Positions 8,450 through 18,149 of a DNA stretch of 25,391 bases are shown here, piece after piece. Below the pieces are notes generated by a model that was not told the DNA's origin, ran no database searches, and saw only the letters and a program-made list of their open reading frames with translations. Positions within the stretch are counted from its first letter, which is position 1, and the number at the start of each line of letters is the position of its first letter. Both the position numbers and the translations under genes were made by a program. The stretch is from Bremia lactucae (taxonomy: Eukaryota > Oomycota > Peronosporomycetes > Peronosporales > Peronosporaceae), in the NCBI RefSeq assembly GCF_004359215.1, contig NC_090614.1:594428-619818 (forward strand). The letters are read 5' to 3'.

Positions 8450-11379
8450 TTAAATACCGGCTTCTTCCTTCGGGACGGCAAAGTACATGTCTTGCATGGA
8501 AAATTGTAATGAAGCCAGCCCTCCAGAGGAGCTTCCTTCTTCGATAACTTCGTGCTTTACAAGAGGTGCTGGTGTAAGTATTCGCCGATTTTTTGCCAAT
8601 TTCTTACCTTTCCGTGTCACAACAGTGCCATTGCCAACACTTGAGGGCGTTTCGGAATCGATCGGTCCGTAACAAATTGTATTCTTTTTCTCGGGTTTCA
8701 ATGTTGGTGGAGTTTTCGGTAATGACGACGACATGGCCATATTGATGTTTGCTGCCAGGTCTCGTGGCGATAGAATCTCCGTAGTAGTAGAATCATTCGT
8801 ATTATTATGATCAAGCACAGGAGAGTCACCGAGGCCAAAGTATGAATCCATCTCCATTGCGAAAAGATTTTCATCGCCATGAGCGTAACCTTCAAAAGCC
8901 ATTGCAGTAGTACTTGTACGAAGGTCATGACTCGAACTTGGCCCTCTGCGCCTTACCTCAAGTATCTGACCATCTGGATGCGCCTCATCTATTGCTTTGA
9001 AAGTCACCTTTGGATGGGCCCATAGCGGTAGCGACCGTTGAGCAAACGTCCTCAACTCGCTTTTCGTACTAGGTTTCCTGCCTGTAGTTGAGCAAGAAAA
9101 ACCTTCAATGGCTGGCACTAAAAATTCCGACTTGCGTCGACCTGGAAAAAGTAGTCTCCAGGATTTAAGTTCTCTGACGCTCGCTTCAAAGCCAAATGAT
9201 GACAGTGACGACTTGGAGCTTTTCGTTTTGGGGTCCAAGGACAAGGCACGAGCATGATCGGCCTTATGTTTCGAGAGCGCAGTTATGCGCATGTCATACA
9301 TCTTGAGCGTAGAATCACAGCAAATGAGCATTTTGAGACCGTCGGGCGCAAATAGACAGCATAAACGCTGGCGTAGTCGCCGCCGACGGGAAGCCACATC
9401 GGTGTCATATTCAAAGTGTTGATGGCTAAAGTCGATGGCAGATGTGGCAAGTTGAGAGAGCAATGCCTGCGACGCATCTATGGCCGATTCCATAAACGAG
9501 CTGCCGCGCAAGCTTCCACCCTTCCGTGGGCTGTGAGCAACTTGACCTGGTGGAGACGATGATGAAGATGTTGACGACAAAGACGAAGAAGATGCCATTG
9601 AAAAAGAGCGCGTTTTGCTAGTTTTTGATAAAGTAGGAGATTTTGACTTGAAAAGCTCCAAAGTAGACTTGGAAGAAGTCTTCAATTCATGACGTATTCG
9701 AAGCACTTGAGTCTGCGTCCGAGTTTCAAGTGCCCGATAGTCCGCATAAAAGTCGCTTACATGTTGGTGCAAAAACTCTTCCCCATGGTCATCAACGTTC
9801 GATACAACAGCTTTTTCGACCGTATTGGCATGGGTGTCAGCACTAATACGGGATCCTTCCGGGTGTAGTGCATATAGATGGCTCGTGCCATGGGCAGACG
9901 TCACATTAATCCATTTGCTATCTTGGCTGAACGCAATGTTCTGGATACTCGCGTGGGTTATTCCTCGCTGTAATTTGTACATCAGCTGACACTGAAGTGT
10001 TCCATTCTTTCCGACCGACACTCCCTTGCTTTGTCGAGCAACGCTCTGCAACGGTGGCGCTAATCGATAAACATGGAGATTTTGGCCTTTTGTCGAGCTT
10101 GTCGCCAATAAAAGTCCAGAATGATCCAATGATAAATTCACCAAAGCTGTCGCATGACACGAGAAATTTGCCATGACGCGCTTGGTGACAAAATCCAAAA
10201 CAATCACCCATCCAAGCTGTTGTTTGGAAGCGTCATTGCTGAATGTAGTCTTTTGCGTTCGTACGTTTGATAATTCGTGGTTATTCCCAAGAGAATTGCA
10301 TCGGCCAGTCATCGATTCGGAAGTACTGCGTGTAATATTAAGCTTCATGCCAGGAGGTGACGACAGGTAAGGTGCAATGGTAGCCCGTCCGACCTCCGAC
10401 AGATAATACAGTCCCGACGCAACATTCTGCGCCACATCAATTGCTGTGTAGGCTGGCGACGAGCTATGGGACTCATTACGAGCGTCACCAGTTATTCCAC
10501 CAGTCATAAGCGCGTCCATCGACACGTCGTCATAGTCCGAGTCGCTGTCTTCACGACCGAAATACATTTGATCTTGTTCATTGGCTTGCATTGTATTAAT
10601 GCTCTGTGTAATCCCTGGATACGCCAGCCAGCGCGGACCAAGAGCCATCGCAGGCGACGCCGCGAGGATTGAAAATTGTAGCTGAAACGTAGCTAAGTCG
10701 TACAAAAAAATCTCGAGTGTCTCGCATAGTACTGCCGCTATCGTCGCATTTGTTTGAATGTCCAGTATGAGTGAAGGTGACGGCGGCAGTTTGTGCATCA
10801 CTTGCTGCGTATCTAGACTCAGTACTGTGATATCTTCGTGTCCATTATTGTCATTGATTTCGGCTTCTGAAGTTACATACTCATTGTCGTCTTCAGCTAG
10901 CAAACAACTCCGATTCGTCACGAAAAGAGCGCCCATGGCATCCACGGATCCCACGTCTGTCGGAAATTCAAACAAGTGAAAAAAGCGTACCCCAGTAAGT
11001 TGTGCTGCGTCTTTATTGGGATCCATCATAAGCTAAAATCGGATAGCAAACGTTGCAAATCTTCACGTTAGGTTGCAATAAATAACGTGCATGCAATTCG
11101 CAACGAGTACGGCGCACATACCTGAACAGGCGAGCAGCTCTCTCGCGCCGCACAAAATCCGTCGAGGCGAAACAAGCGCCAGCTAGAGGTTGTACACAAT
11201 AGCACGAAATAGCGGTCACGCACCCTCTGGACCGCACAGAATGTCACCTCAAGAGCGTCGGTGGCATCGGACACCAGATTTCTTTGCAGAGCCATTGAAT
11301 CCACCACCTTCTCGCTGCTTTTACGATGGTGAGACGTACGCACCCTGACGCGACGCATGGAGTTAGAAGGAGCTCTCAT
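8450..11379 (-). CDS. BCAS3-like WD40 autophagy-related protein (two exons)
   Basis: Exon 1 is 11379-11122 (86 codons), the intron 11121-11033 (89 nt, GTATGT...TTTTAG, phase 0), exon 2 11032-8450; total 946 aa, close to human BCAS3 (928 aa). The main exon carries family signatures in a beta-propeller: G-P-R-W-L-A-Y at about 218-224, W-V-I-V-L-D-F, H-S-G-L-L-L-A-T, and Y-K-L-Q-R-G followed by A-F-S-Q-D-S-K-W-I and G-T-S-H-L-Y-A-L (about 438-475). Exon 1 adds V-T-F-C-A-V-Q-R plus a strand pattern expected of the first blade. A Ser-rich low-complexity stretch near 555-585 precedes the less conserved C-terminal half. Related proteins (plant ATG18f/g/h, animal BCAS3) act at autophagic membranes; the lipid-binding FRRG loop of PROPPINs is L-Q-R-G here, so phosphoinositide binding by that loop is doubtful. 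Starting at the exon 2 ATG (11029) would lose the first blade. Confidence 0.88.
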
Positions 11380-11545
11380 CCGGAACCGATGCGGAATTGA
11401 CCCTTTCTTCGGAGAACTGCACCTTCAACCCCCAGTAAAGGATTTGTTGAAAAAGAACGTCGTGGATTGGCTCAAAAATCCTATCAAAAGGGTTACGCGT
11501 AATCGTATTTAAAAGAGTAGGTTATATTCCAGGTGATTACTTAAG
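11380..11545. promoter_or_regulatory. Divergent promoter region between BCAS3-like and LAMTOR5-like genes
   Basis: 166 bp separate the two start codons on opposite strands, so the promoters must overlap or one must lie within this short space. No TATA box is obvious. A plus-strand frame opens at 11357 and runs through this stretch without resembling a protein family. Confidence 0.5.
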
Positions 11546-11854
11546 ATGAGTCCTCCGACGCTGGGGCTCGTGCTGAACGACGGGCACGGCCTCTTGCTGA
11601 AGGCCGAGGGCGACTTGGTGTACACGGCACAGAATCAAAAGAATGGCTTCTTCACGTGCATTGCCGAGAAGGCCATTGATCTCGGCCAATTCGCCGAGGA
11701 AGACGGGAGTGACGACGCCGCGGAGGACCCGCCACTTCCTATTGTACGTTTGAAAACGACTCGGCGCTCGTTAACAATTGCCAAGATCGAGACGAGCGGT
11801 CGTGAACGCACGCTTGTAATATCGAGGCCTTGTGGACCAGACAATGGCAAGTAA
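11546..11854 (+). CDS. LAMTOR5-like Ragulator subunit (roadblock fold)
   Basis: A single 102-codon frame. The pattern G-L-V-L-N-D-G-H-G-L-L-L-K-A-E-G-D-L near the start, a following helix F-T-C-I-A-E-K-A, and the final strands P-I-V-R-L-K-T, L-T-I-A-K-I-E and T-L-V-I-S-R follow LAMTOR5/HBXIP (91 aa in human: G-V-L-C-T-D-S-Q-G-L, then I-P-V-V-C-L-E and I-M-I-Q-K). An acidic insert (E-E-D-G-S-D-D-A-A-E-D) lies between helix and last strands. In animals the protein is part of the pentameric Ragulator that anchors Rag GTPases at the lysosome for TORC1 activation. The N-terminal helix of animal LAMTOR5 is missing or short; an upstream exon is possible but none is evident. The assignment rests on pattern, not strong identity; another roadblock-family protein is the alternative. 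Confidence 0.6.
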   Translation: MSPPTLGLVLNDGHGLLLKAEGDLVYTAQNQKNGFFTCIAEKAIDLGQFAEEDGSDDAAEDPPLPIVRLKTTRRSLTIAKIETSGRERTLVISRPCGPDNGK

Positions 11855-11934
11855 ATACGTTAAAATTACGCGTATAGTGTGCAGAATATAAAAGGCATCT
11901 GGCTTTATAAGTGCTTCATTCAGGGCTACTACTA

Positions 11935-13299
11935 CTACTCGCTATCAATTGAGTGCTCATGATCTTCTTTCTCGTGAGTTTTTTTGTGTCGGGCAAAATT
12001 TGATACTTGTGTAAACTTCTTTTGGCACCCTTCAAAGGGACAGACGTACGGTTGAAACCCCGCGTGCATCCAAATGTGTTCCTTAAGCGACACCGAGTGC
12101 GCAAAACTTTTGCCACAACCATCGTAGTGACAAGTATATGGCTTAATACCTGCATGCGTACGCTCGTGCGCGCGTAGATTCGAGCTATGGGCGTATCGCT
12201 TCGTACATCCTGCATACGAACACTTTAAAGGTTTTTCCCCCGTATGTGTCCGAATATGATTCTGCAACTCGGATCGCCCGCGGAATTGCTTATTGCACGT
12301 TGGACACTCGTGCTTCTTGCTAGGTTTGACACGAGACTTGGTCACTTTGGGCTTTGAATAGAGTTCGACCTGTTCTAGAAACTTGTTTTGATTCTCGTTC
12401 GTCGTAATCGCTGACAATTTCGACGGAGTGAGGAGCGTCAACGAGTCACTCGAGTGTTTTGCCAAAGTGCTGATTGTTATATTGTCTTTTGCAGTCGTTG
12501 CTGTCATGAAGGGGCCTTCTTGTCGTGCTTGCTCAATCGAAAGATTCACGTTTTCACTCGGGTGCAACGATTTGATGTATCCATCCAGCTCAATCATGGA
12601 TTCCTTCACGTAATCACTAATCGCCCACACGGTGTTTTCATTCATTTGTCCTAAATCAAACGCGTATCCATCGTCGTCGATCTGACGCACAGTATCGGGT
12701 TGGTATTTGCTAATCACATCCATGAGACCTCGGAGGTACTGACTAGGTAGCATTGTAATTTTCTGCACGAGGCGCTGTTTTTCGTAAAAACTCATGGGTT
12801 TCACATCGTCGGGGTACATTAAATCACCTTTTAAAAGGTTACGGTATTTTGTAGTGTCACCAGGTCCGTCCGAACGTAACTTTATTACTGCAGGACCTTG
12901 TCCTTCATTGTCAGTAGTAGCTTCGGTATAATCGGTCAAATTCTCAGTGGGTAAAGCGATTTGGCTTGACGGCAGTAAGGAGCTTATGGAGAATTGACTT
13001 GATATACGCTTTTCTAATACGGCATTGATCGAAGGAATGGGTCCGAGGTTACCAAAGCTGTCGACATCGCTTAGGATCCAAGACGAGTCCTTTTGCAGAG
13101 TCAGCGCCATGTTTGGATACATCTTTTGATCATTTCCGCCTTTATGTTCGGTATTATGTACTTCTACCATGCCATCCTTCGAACCGTCTTCAATTCTTGG
13201 GAATGCTGGGACTTCTCGGACGTTTTTTTGGCGTTTGGTGGCCGGCAACATGTCGTCGGATGTCGCAGTTACTGTGGCAGCAGCTGCTGAGGTGCTCAT
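11935..13299 (-). CDS. NET-domain and four C2H2 zinc-finger protein, probable transcription regulator
   Basis: Intronless, 454 aa from the ATG at 13297-13299; the frame extends four codons upstream only through a TTG. Residues about 168-239 match the NET (extra-terminal) domain of BET proteins: M-S-F-Y-E-K-Q-R-L, then I-T-M-L-P-S-Q-Y-L, an acidic F-D-L strand and the closing helix W-A-I-S-D-Y-V. NET domains recruit chromatin regulators through short basic peptides. The C-terminus has four C2H2 fingers (332-352, 360-382, 390-412, 420-442) with all ligands intact: the first C-x2-C type, the others C-x4-C, as in the YY1/TFIIIA class, with H-T-G-E-K-P between fingers 1 and 2. A basic K-R-Q-K near 21-24 may be a nuclear signal. 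No bromodomain is present. The C-terminus is acidic, ending in four consecutive in-frame TAG codons. It converges on the LAMTOR5-like gene with 80 bp between stops. Confidence 0.85.
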   Translation of the reverse strand: MSTSAAAATVTATSDDMLPATKRQKNVREVPAFPRIEDGSKDGMVEVHNTEHKGGNDQKMYPNMALTLQKDSSWILSDVDSFGNLGPIPSINAVLEKRISSQFSISSLLPSSQIALPTENLTDYTEATTDNEGQGPAVIKLRSDGPGDTTKYRNLLKGDLMYPDDVKPMSFYEKQRLVQKITMLPSQYLRGLMDVISKYQPDTVRQIDDDGYAFDLGQMNENTVWAISDYVKESMIELDGYIKSLHPSENVNLSIEQARQEGPFMTATTAKDNITISTLAKHSSDSLTLLTPSKLSAITTNENQNKFLEQVELYSKPKVTKSRVKPSKKHECPTCNKQFRGRSELQNHIRTHTGEKPLKCSYAGCTKRYAHSSNLRAHERTHAGIKPYTCHYDGCGKSFAHSVSLKEHIWMHAGFQPYVCPFEGCQKKFTQVSNFARHKKTHEKEDHEHSIDSE

Positions 13300-13724
13300 T
13301 GTCTTTGGCAAGTCTCGTCGAGAGTGAAATGCTTGGAATGTGGACAGAATAGCACGTTATTCTTCTGTAAATCGTAATGCTACGAGCGCTGCCTGTGATC
13401 TAGCACGCCCAATATGCCCACCCCTTATCTTCAAAGTTCTTCACATTTCCACCCAAAGAGAAACCCTGCAATATCTGATAACAACGAGCTTTTACAGAAA
13501 CCTCAAGTCAACTTGTGTGCCGCGTAGTCAGCTTAAGTAGGAATACTACTTTTCGAAAAATCGATGTCAAGAAATCAGCTATTCTTGACACAATCTAAAT
13601 CGATCTTTCCAATTTTTAACAAAATCTTTATTGGGGCACCTTTTACGGGCTAAAGTTGCCCCTATTATGTTACACAATCCCCGTGCACTTTGTGTACAAG
13701 GAATAATCAATTACTTAAGTGATG
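13300..13724. other. Upstream region of the NET/zinc-finger gene with a palindromic AT-rich relic
   Basis: Contains the 5' flank of the zinc-finger gene. At 13633-13662 an inverted repeat GGGGCA...TGCCCC is followed by TGTTACACA near 13668; on the minus strand this reads TGTAACATAATAGGGGC, like the start of another LTR. No partner copy is in the window, so a solo-LTR fragment is only a guess. No coding frame is supported. Confidence 0.4.
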
Positions 13725-14165
13725 TGTAACGGGGTGTATCGTTATATGAAATTAACACTTAAAGGTTATTAATTAATATATATTATCTAAAAAGTAGATA
13801 ATTTTTGGAGAATATTACTTTACGTAGTAATATTCGGAATGCTTATTGGTAGATAGGCCGTTATATCTACTTGTTCCGCGATCCATTTAGCGCTGGACGC
13901 GCGCTAAGAGAGAGACAGATAAGATTCTATTACATGTTTTGTATTAGTATATAAACAAGTTAGTAAAAATAGATAAAAACAGAAGAACTTAATAATATTA
14001 CATACAGTTTACATTTAACCATTTCTTTAGAGCAAGTGCTTTAAAGAGAGTCTTCCTCTGCACGTACTAGTAGTGTACGTGAAGTGGCGTGAGACACCAC
14101 TCGCATTGAGACAATTCAAAATGGACTTTTACTGAAGCAGTACAAGTCGGCAGTGTATCTTTGTA
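13725..14165 (+). repeat. 5' LTR of the central Gypsy element
   Basis: Begins TGTAACGGGG and aligns with 21200-21641. The expected end ...GTTACA is degraded to ...CTTTGTA. The right half keeps the CACGTACTAGTAGTGTACGTG hairpin region near 14068-14090 and a TATATAA box near 13948. Confidence 0.85.
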
Positions 14166-14204
14166 GTCCGTCCAAGAACCACAATTCCAGCATCTAACAC
14201 GGAC

Positions 14205-15345
14205 ATGTTAGATGATAATGGAAACACGCATCACGTTTCGCGTGGTAGCTACTCCTTTCTAAGTGACATAGAAAGGAGTGCAGTCGAACGAATGAGTTCG
14301 ACCGAAGAAACGATGCCATCTTGGCCATGCTGTCAGGTTTGGACAGAGATGCCCTCCATTTAGCCATCACCGAGTTCATACAACATGAACTTGATGAGGC
14401 GAGGCGAAGGTAACCTTGCTGAATCAGCAAGGTTTTCAACCGGCAGAACTTTTAAAGTTTCAACAGGTACAGACCCCTGTACCTGGGATGACGCACACGC
14501 GTCGTCCCGAAACCTTCAAGATTGACATCTCTAAGTATAGGGGAGTCGAAGAAGACTCCCTCTTGAGATGGTTTGTCGAGTTGAACGATGCCGTAAGGGG
14601 ACGTCACATCGTCGACGAGCAAATGCAAGTCGCATTCGCTTAATCAAATTTGGCAGGTCGTGCCAAAACTTGGGCCCTATGCCTTAGGTTGCGCGACCCA
14701 TATGTCTTTGGGTCGCTAGAGGTTTTTAAAACCCGGCTCAAACAGACGTTTGAACCACCTAGGACTAAGTTCAGAGCTCGGTCAGAGCTTCTGAAACTCA
14801 AGCAAGGCAAGCGTGATTTCACGCCACATACGACTCTTAGCGAGTTGTATCACGAACAACCCAGTTCATGAACACACGTCGATTACGGTGTTCATGCAAG
14901 GTCTTACGGATGGTCCCGTAAAGACCCACCTGTTCCGCTTGGAACTGGATACGCTTGAAGAAGCAATATCCATTGCGGAATAGGAGGACTCTAGCTTTAG
15001 ACAGGCTCAAGCTAGTTCGTCATCGTATCGTTCTCCAAGACGACACGAGTTAGGAGGTCCAGAACCAAGGACCTTTCTTACGTCGAAAGCGAGAGACCTC
15101 GCTTTACGAACAATAAGCGATCGCAGAAATGCCATCGCTGCCAAATATTAGGACACTACGCTCATGAGTGTAGTGCCCCACGCCCAGCACCGAAAGGTAC
15201 TGAACGTAATTTTGGACCGTATGCCAAAAAGGGCAACGGTTGCGGGTCCGACGTTGTTGCGAAATCGCAACAGCGAGGCAGACCGCCGAAAATAAAACAG
15301 TCGGAGTTAGTAGGGGCGCATCGCCCAACTGATCCGGAAACCTGA
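14205..15345 (+). pseudogene. Gag of the central Gypsy element, with intact zinc knuckle
   Basis: The ATG at 14205 begins M-L-D-D-N-G and sits at the edge of a 9-bp hairpin (14191-14214). A frameshift near 14310 leads into the main frame, which carries L-A-M-L-S-G-L-D, then F-I-Q-H-E-L-D-E-A, the capsid core (Y-R-G-V-E-E-D-S-L-L-R-W-F and A-K-T-W-A-L) and C-H-R-C-Q-I-L-G-H-Y-A-H-E-C at 15130-15171, a complete CCHC nucleic-acid-binding knuckle. The main frame is broken by TAA at 14641-14643, by changes at about 14860-15000, and ends with TGA at 15343. Gag would form the particle and bind element RNA. Not functional as it stands. Confidence 0.8.
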
Positions 15346-16590
15346 AGAGATTTTGCAATTTTCTTGACTAAGTTGCTTCAGATACACAATCATTATGTAT
15401 CTTTGCACGTGGCGATGAGGTATCCCTACACCTTGAAGTTAAAAGTGACAAATGATTTGTAACTTAGAGCCCTAGTGGACTGTAGGCGTCACATAACTTT
15501 ATTCGTCGCCAGTCACAGGAGGGTCGTAGGCATAAATATGTTGAGCGCGACATCCCTCCAACGAGAATGACGGTGCGTCTAGCGACAGGCGCATCGATAA
15601 CAGTAATGAAATGCGTTGTGAAATTACAGACATGTTAAGAAATTGACAGTACGATGGGAATTTCATCGCACTAGTTTTAAATGACAAATTTGATGTCATC
15701 CTTGGATTATTATGGCTCAGAAAGTTCGATATATGTATAAATTGGCAGCATCAAGCCGTGACGATGCCTGTCTCTTGTTCATCAGATGGCCAACTGGTGA
15801 ACGTCTTGGAGCGTCCACAAGCGTGTGGATGTACTACGAGGGAGTGCGCTGGCCTCACTTGTGGTACGGTCGTTAGTACGACTGCACAATATCACGGTGT
15901 GATCACTAATCACCCTGTGGAGTCAGCTGCCGGTGGCTGTGCGAATAAACAGGCAGCGCAGAAAGTCCTCTACTCGAATAAGTCGAGTGGATTGAGACAT
16001 GAATATACGCCTAGCGGGCGACATTCAAGGAATATAATAGTTGTCCAAAAATGACAACACGATGATCCGAGGTCGAGTGGAGACTCGACCGTAAAGGACC
16101 CGACTGTGATAGCGCAATCACAGTCGAAAGACGTTGAGGGGATAAGCCCCCACGTACTTGAGGAGAAATCTCCTCAAATAGAAAATGCTGAAGTGACTAA
16201 ACTTATGCATTCCGGGGGATTAATCCCTCGACAGCCTGTGGATATATTCCAAGAAAAAACCGAGACCTTTAATGTCTTGATTAATGATGGATCAAGAGTA
16301 GGCGCTTATACTCTTGATTGTATGCGCCTCCGAAGTAAACTTCGAGAATAATTCTATTACCAAACCTTGAACCCAAACGGTTCTTGAGAGATCTGCATCG
16401 TGATAGAATCAAGCAGATCTGCGTACTCATCACAGAGGACAAATTCCTAACCGATATTCGGTCAGCGGTTATTTTTGCAGGAACGAAGGGGTTCTGAGCA
16501 GCTCATCGATGGACGAAAGCGTCCTCGATGTGAAGACTCGGATTTAGAGATATACTACTCAATCCTAGGAGTCACTTAAGACAAATCCTT
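15346..16590 (+). pseudogene. Protease and protease-RT linker of the central Gypsy element
   Basis: The protease is degenerate: the expected D-C-G-A-S active site is corrupted near 15478 (A-L-V-D-C then divergence), while the later signature F-D-V-I-L-G followed by L-W-L-R-K is readable at 15688-15730. A long Cys- and Ser-containing linker follows (M-P-V-S-C-S-S-D-G-Q-L at 15761), broken by stops. The pre-RT segment (I-K-Q-I-C-V-L-I-T-E-D) is at about 16410-16445. The homologous regions of the older copy are at 23364-23720 and 24323 onward. Confidence 0.7.
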
Positions 16591-16601
16591 TATACAAGGA
16601 T

Positions 16602-17560
16602 TTGAAGAAATTCAGGGATATATCCCCTGAAACAGTTCCATGCGAGTTGCCTAAGGATAAAGGCACTCGACATGAGATCGAGATCAAACCGGGCTCGAAG
16701 TACTGTGTCATGAGGCAGTGGCTAAGGCCTCGTGAACAAGTACTTGCGATCGATAAATTCTTTACCGATCGATTAAAAGCGGGCCATGTAAAGAAGTCAA
16801 CCTCCCTACATAGCTCTCCAACCTTCTGTGTGCGAAAGGCCACAGGAGGGTGGCGGATAGTGCACGCATTCAATAAACTGAATGCTGCAACAGTACCGGC
16901 TCAAACGCCGATACCGAGAAAAGACGTAATCATAGATGGTACGTCTAAGAGTTACGATCTTTTCGTCTATGGATCTGATGTATGGATTTTATCAGATCCT
17001 TATGCGTGAACGGGACATCCCGTACACAGCAGTGAGCACTCCCAGTCGGATGCTCTGGGTATGGCTAGTTATGCCTTAGGGGCTAAGTAAAGCCCCTGCA
17101 GCATTCAACAGATGCGTAACATATCTGTTGAGACCGGTGCGAGAATTCGCACCGAGTTATTTTGAAAATGTATTCGTCCATAGCCGAGCCATAGACGGAA
17201 AGACGGACGTGGAAGTTAATGAATTTACGTTCGTCAGGTCCTTACAATTATGCGAAAGCATAAGTTGTACTTGAATCTCAGGAAGTTTATATTCGCTGCA
17301 AGCGAAATACCACTTCTTGGGTGCATCGACGGAAAACACGGCGTGCGCCCTGATCCCAAAAAAAATCATGGCAATTACCGACTGGCCATTTCCAGTCGAT
17401 GTCAAGGGACATAGAAAGTTCCGTAGGCTAGCAACGTACTTGCGCAAGTACTGACACAATTACGCCGAGATCACAGTTTTCTCTCGTCTCATGAAAAAAG
17501 ACGACAAATGGTTATGGAACGCTGATAATCAACGGTTCTTGTTTTAAGTATCAAGCAAAG
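16602..17560 (+). pseudogene. Reverse transcriptase of the central Gypsy element, catalytic box mutated
   Basis: 16602-16975 is open and clearly RT: P-C-E-L-P-K-D-K-G-T-R-H-E-I, P-T-F-C-V-R-K, G-W-R-I-V-H-A-F-N-K-L and P-I-P-R-K-D-V. A frameshift near 16960 precedes the first catalytic segment (M-D-L-M-Y-G-F-Y-Q). The Y-F-D-D box reads Y-F-E-N at 17158-17169, removing both catalytic aspartates. Further stops occur towards the connection domain at 17400-17540. The enzyme would copy element RNA to cDNA; this copy cannot. Confidence 0.85.
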
Positions 17561-17564
17561 CTTA

Positions 17565-18000
17565 ATGCAATCGCCCATCTTGGCGATTGCAGATCAAGAC
17601 AGAACATTACATGTGGTCTGTGAAACCAGCGATTTCGCAATCGGCTGTGCGTTAATGCAATACGATACAGACGGCGCAGAGCGCGTCGTCTGTTACCAAT
17701 CGCGTCAGCTGCAACAAGCTGAACGCAATTACCCAGTGCATGACAAGGAGCTCCTTGCCATGAAATATGCATTTACTAAATTTAGGGTCTAACTCCTCGG
17801 AGAAAGACCGTTCATCGTATATACGGACCATGCTTCACTACGCACGGCCGTAAACAGCCAACACCTTTCGGAAAGAATGGCGAGGTGGCTATCCTTCTTC
17901 GCGGAGTATAATTTTTCCGTCGAATATAAACCAGGGCGATTTAATGTCGTCGCTGATGCGTAATCACGCCGTCCCGATTTTTAGTTGGCTGGGTACACTT
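17565..18000 (+). pseudogene. RNase H domain of the central Gypsy element
   Basis: The open stretch 17565-17790 reads A-I-G-C-A-L-M-Q-Y and the family signature H-D-K-E-L-L-A-M-K-Y-A, then a TAA interrupts (where a Tyr codon is expected). The frame continues with F-I-V-Y-T-D-H-A-S-L and F-F-A-E-Y-N-F-S-V-E-Y-K-P-G-R, with a second stop in the A-D-A-L-S-R-R motif near 17960. It aligns with the older remnant at 1357-1620. Confidence 0.85.
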
Positions 18001-18149
18001 TAATAGTAAAAATAACCCCACTGTTGCAACACCCATCACGAGTGTTCCGTCACCAACTTTGATTGGTGACATTTAGAAAGCCTACACTGAAGATAAAGAC
18101 CTTCCGCGTTTTATCGATCATCTGGTAAATCCATCAATAATTTTTTTTA

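Noticed and set aside
11068..11237. Separate short minus-strand genes upstream of the BCAS3-like start
   Set aside because: Better explained as exon 1 plus intron of the BCAS3-like gene.
13716..13724. Polypurine-like AAGTGATG before the 5' LTR at 13725, suggesting it might be a 3' LTR of another copy
   Set aside because: The match is only a few bases, no interior sequence precedes it, and gag follows the LTR as expected for a 5' LTR.
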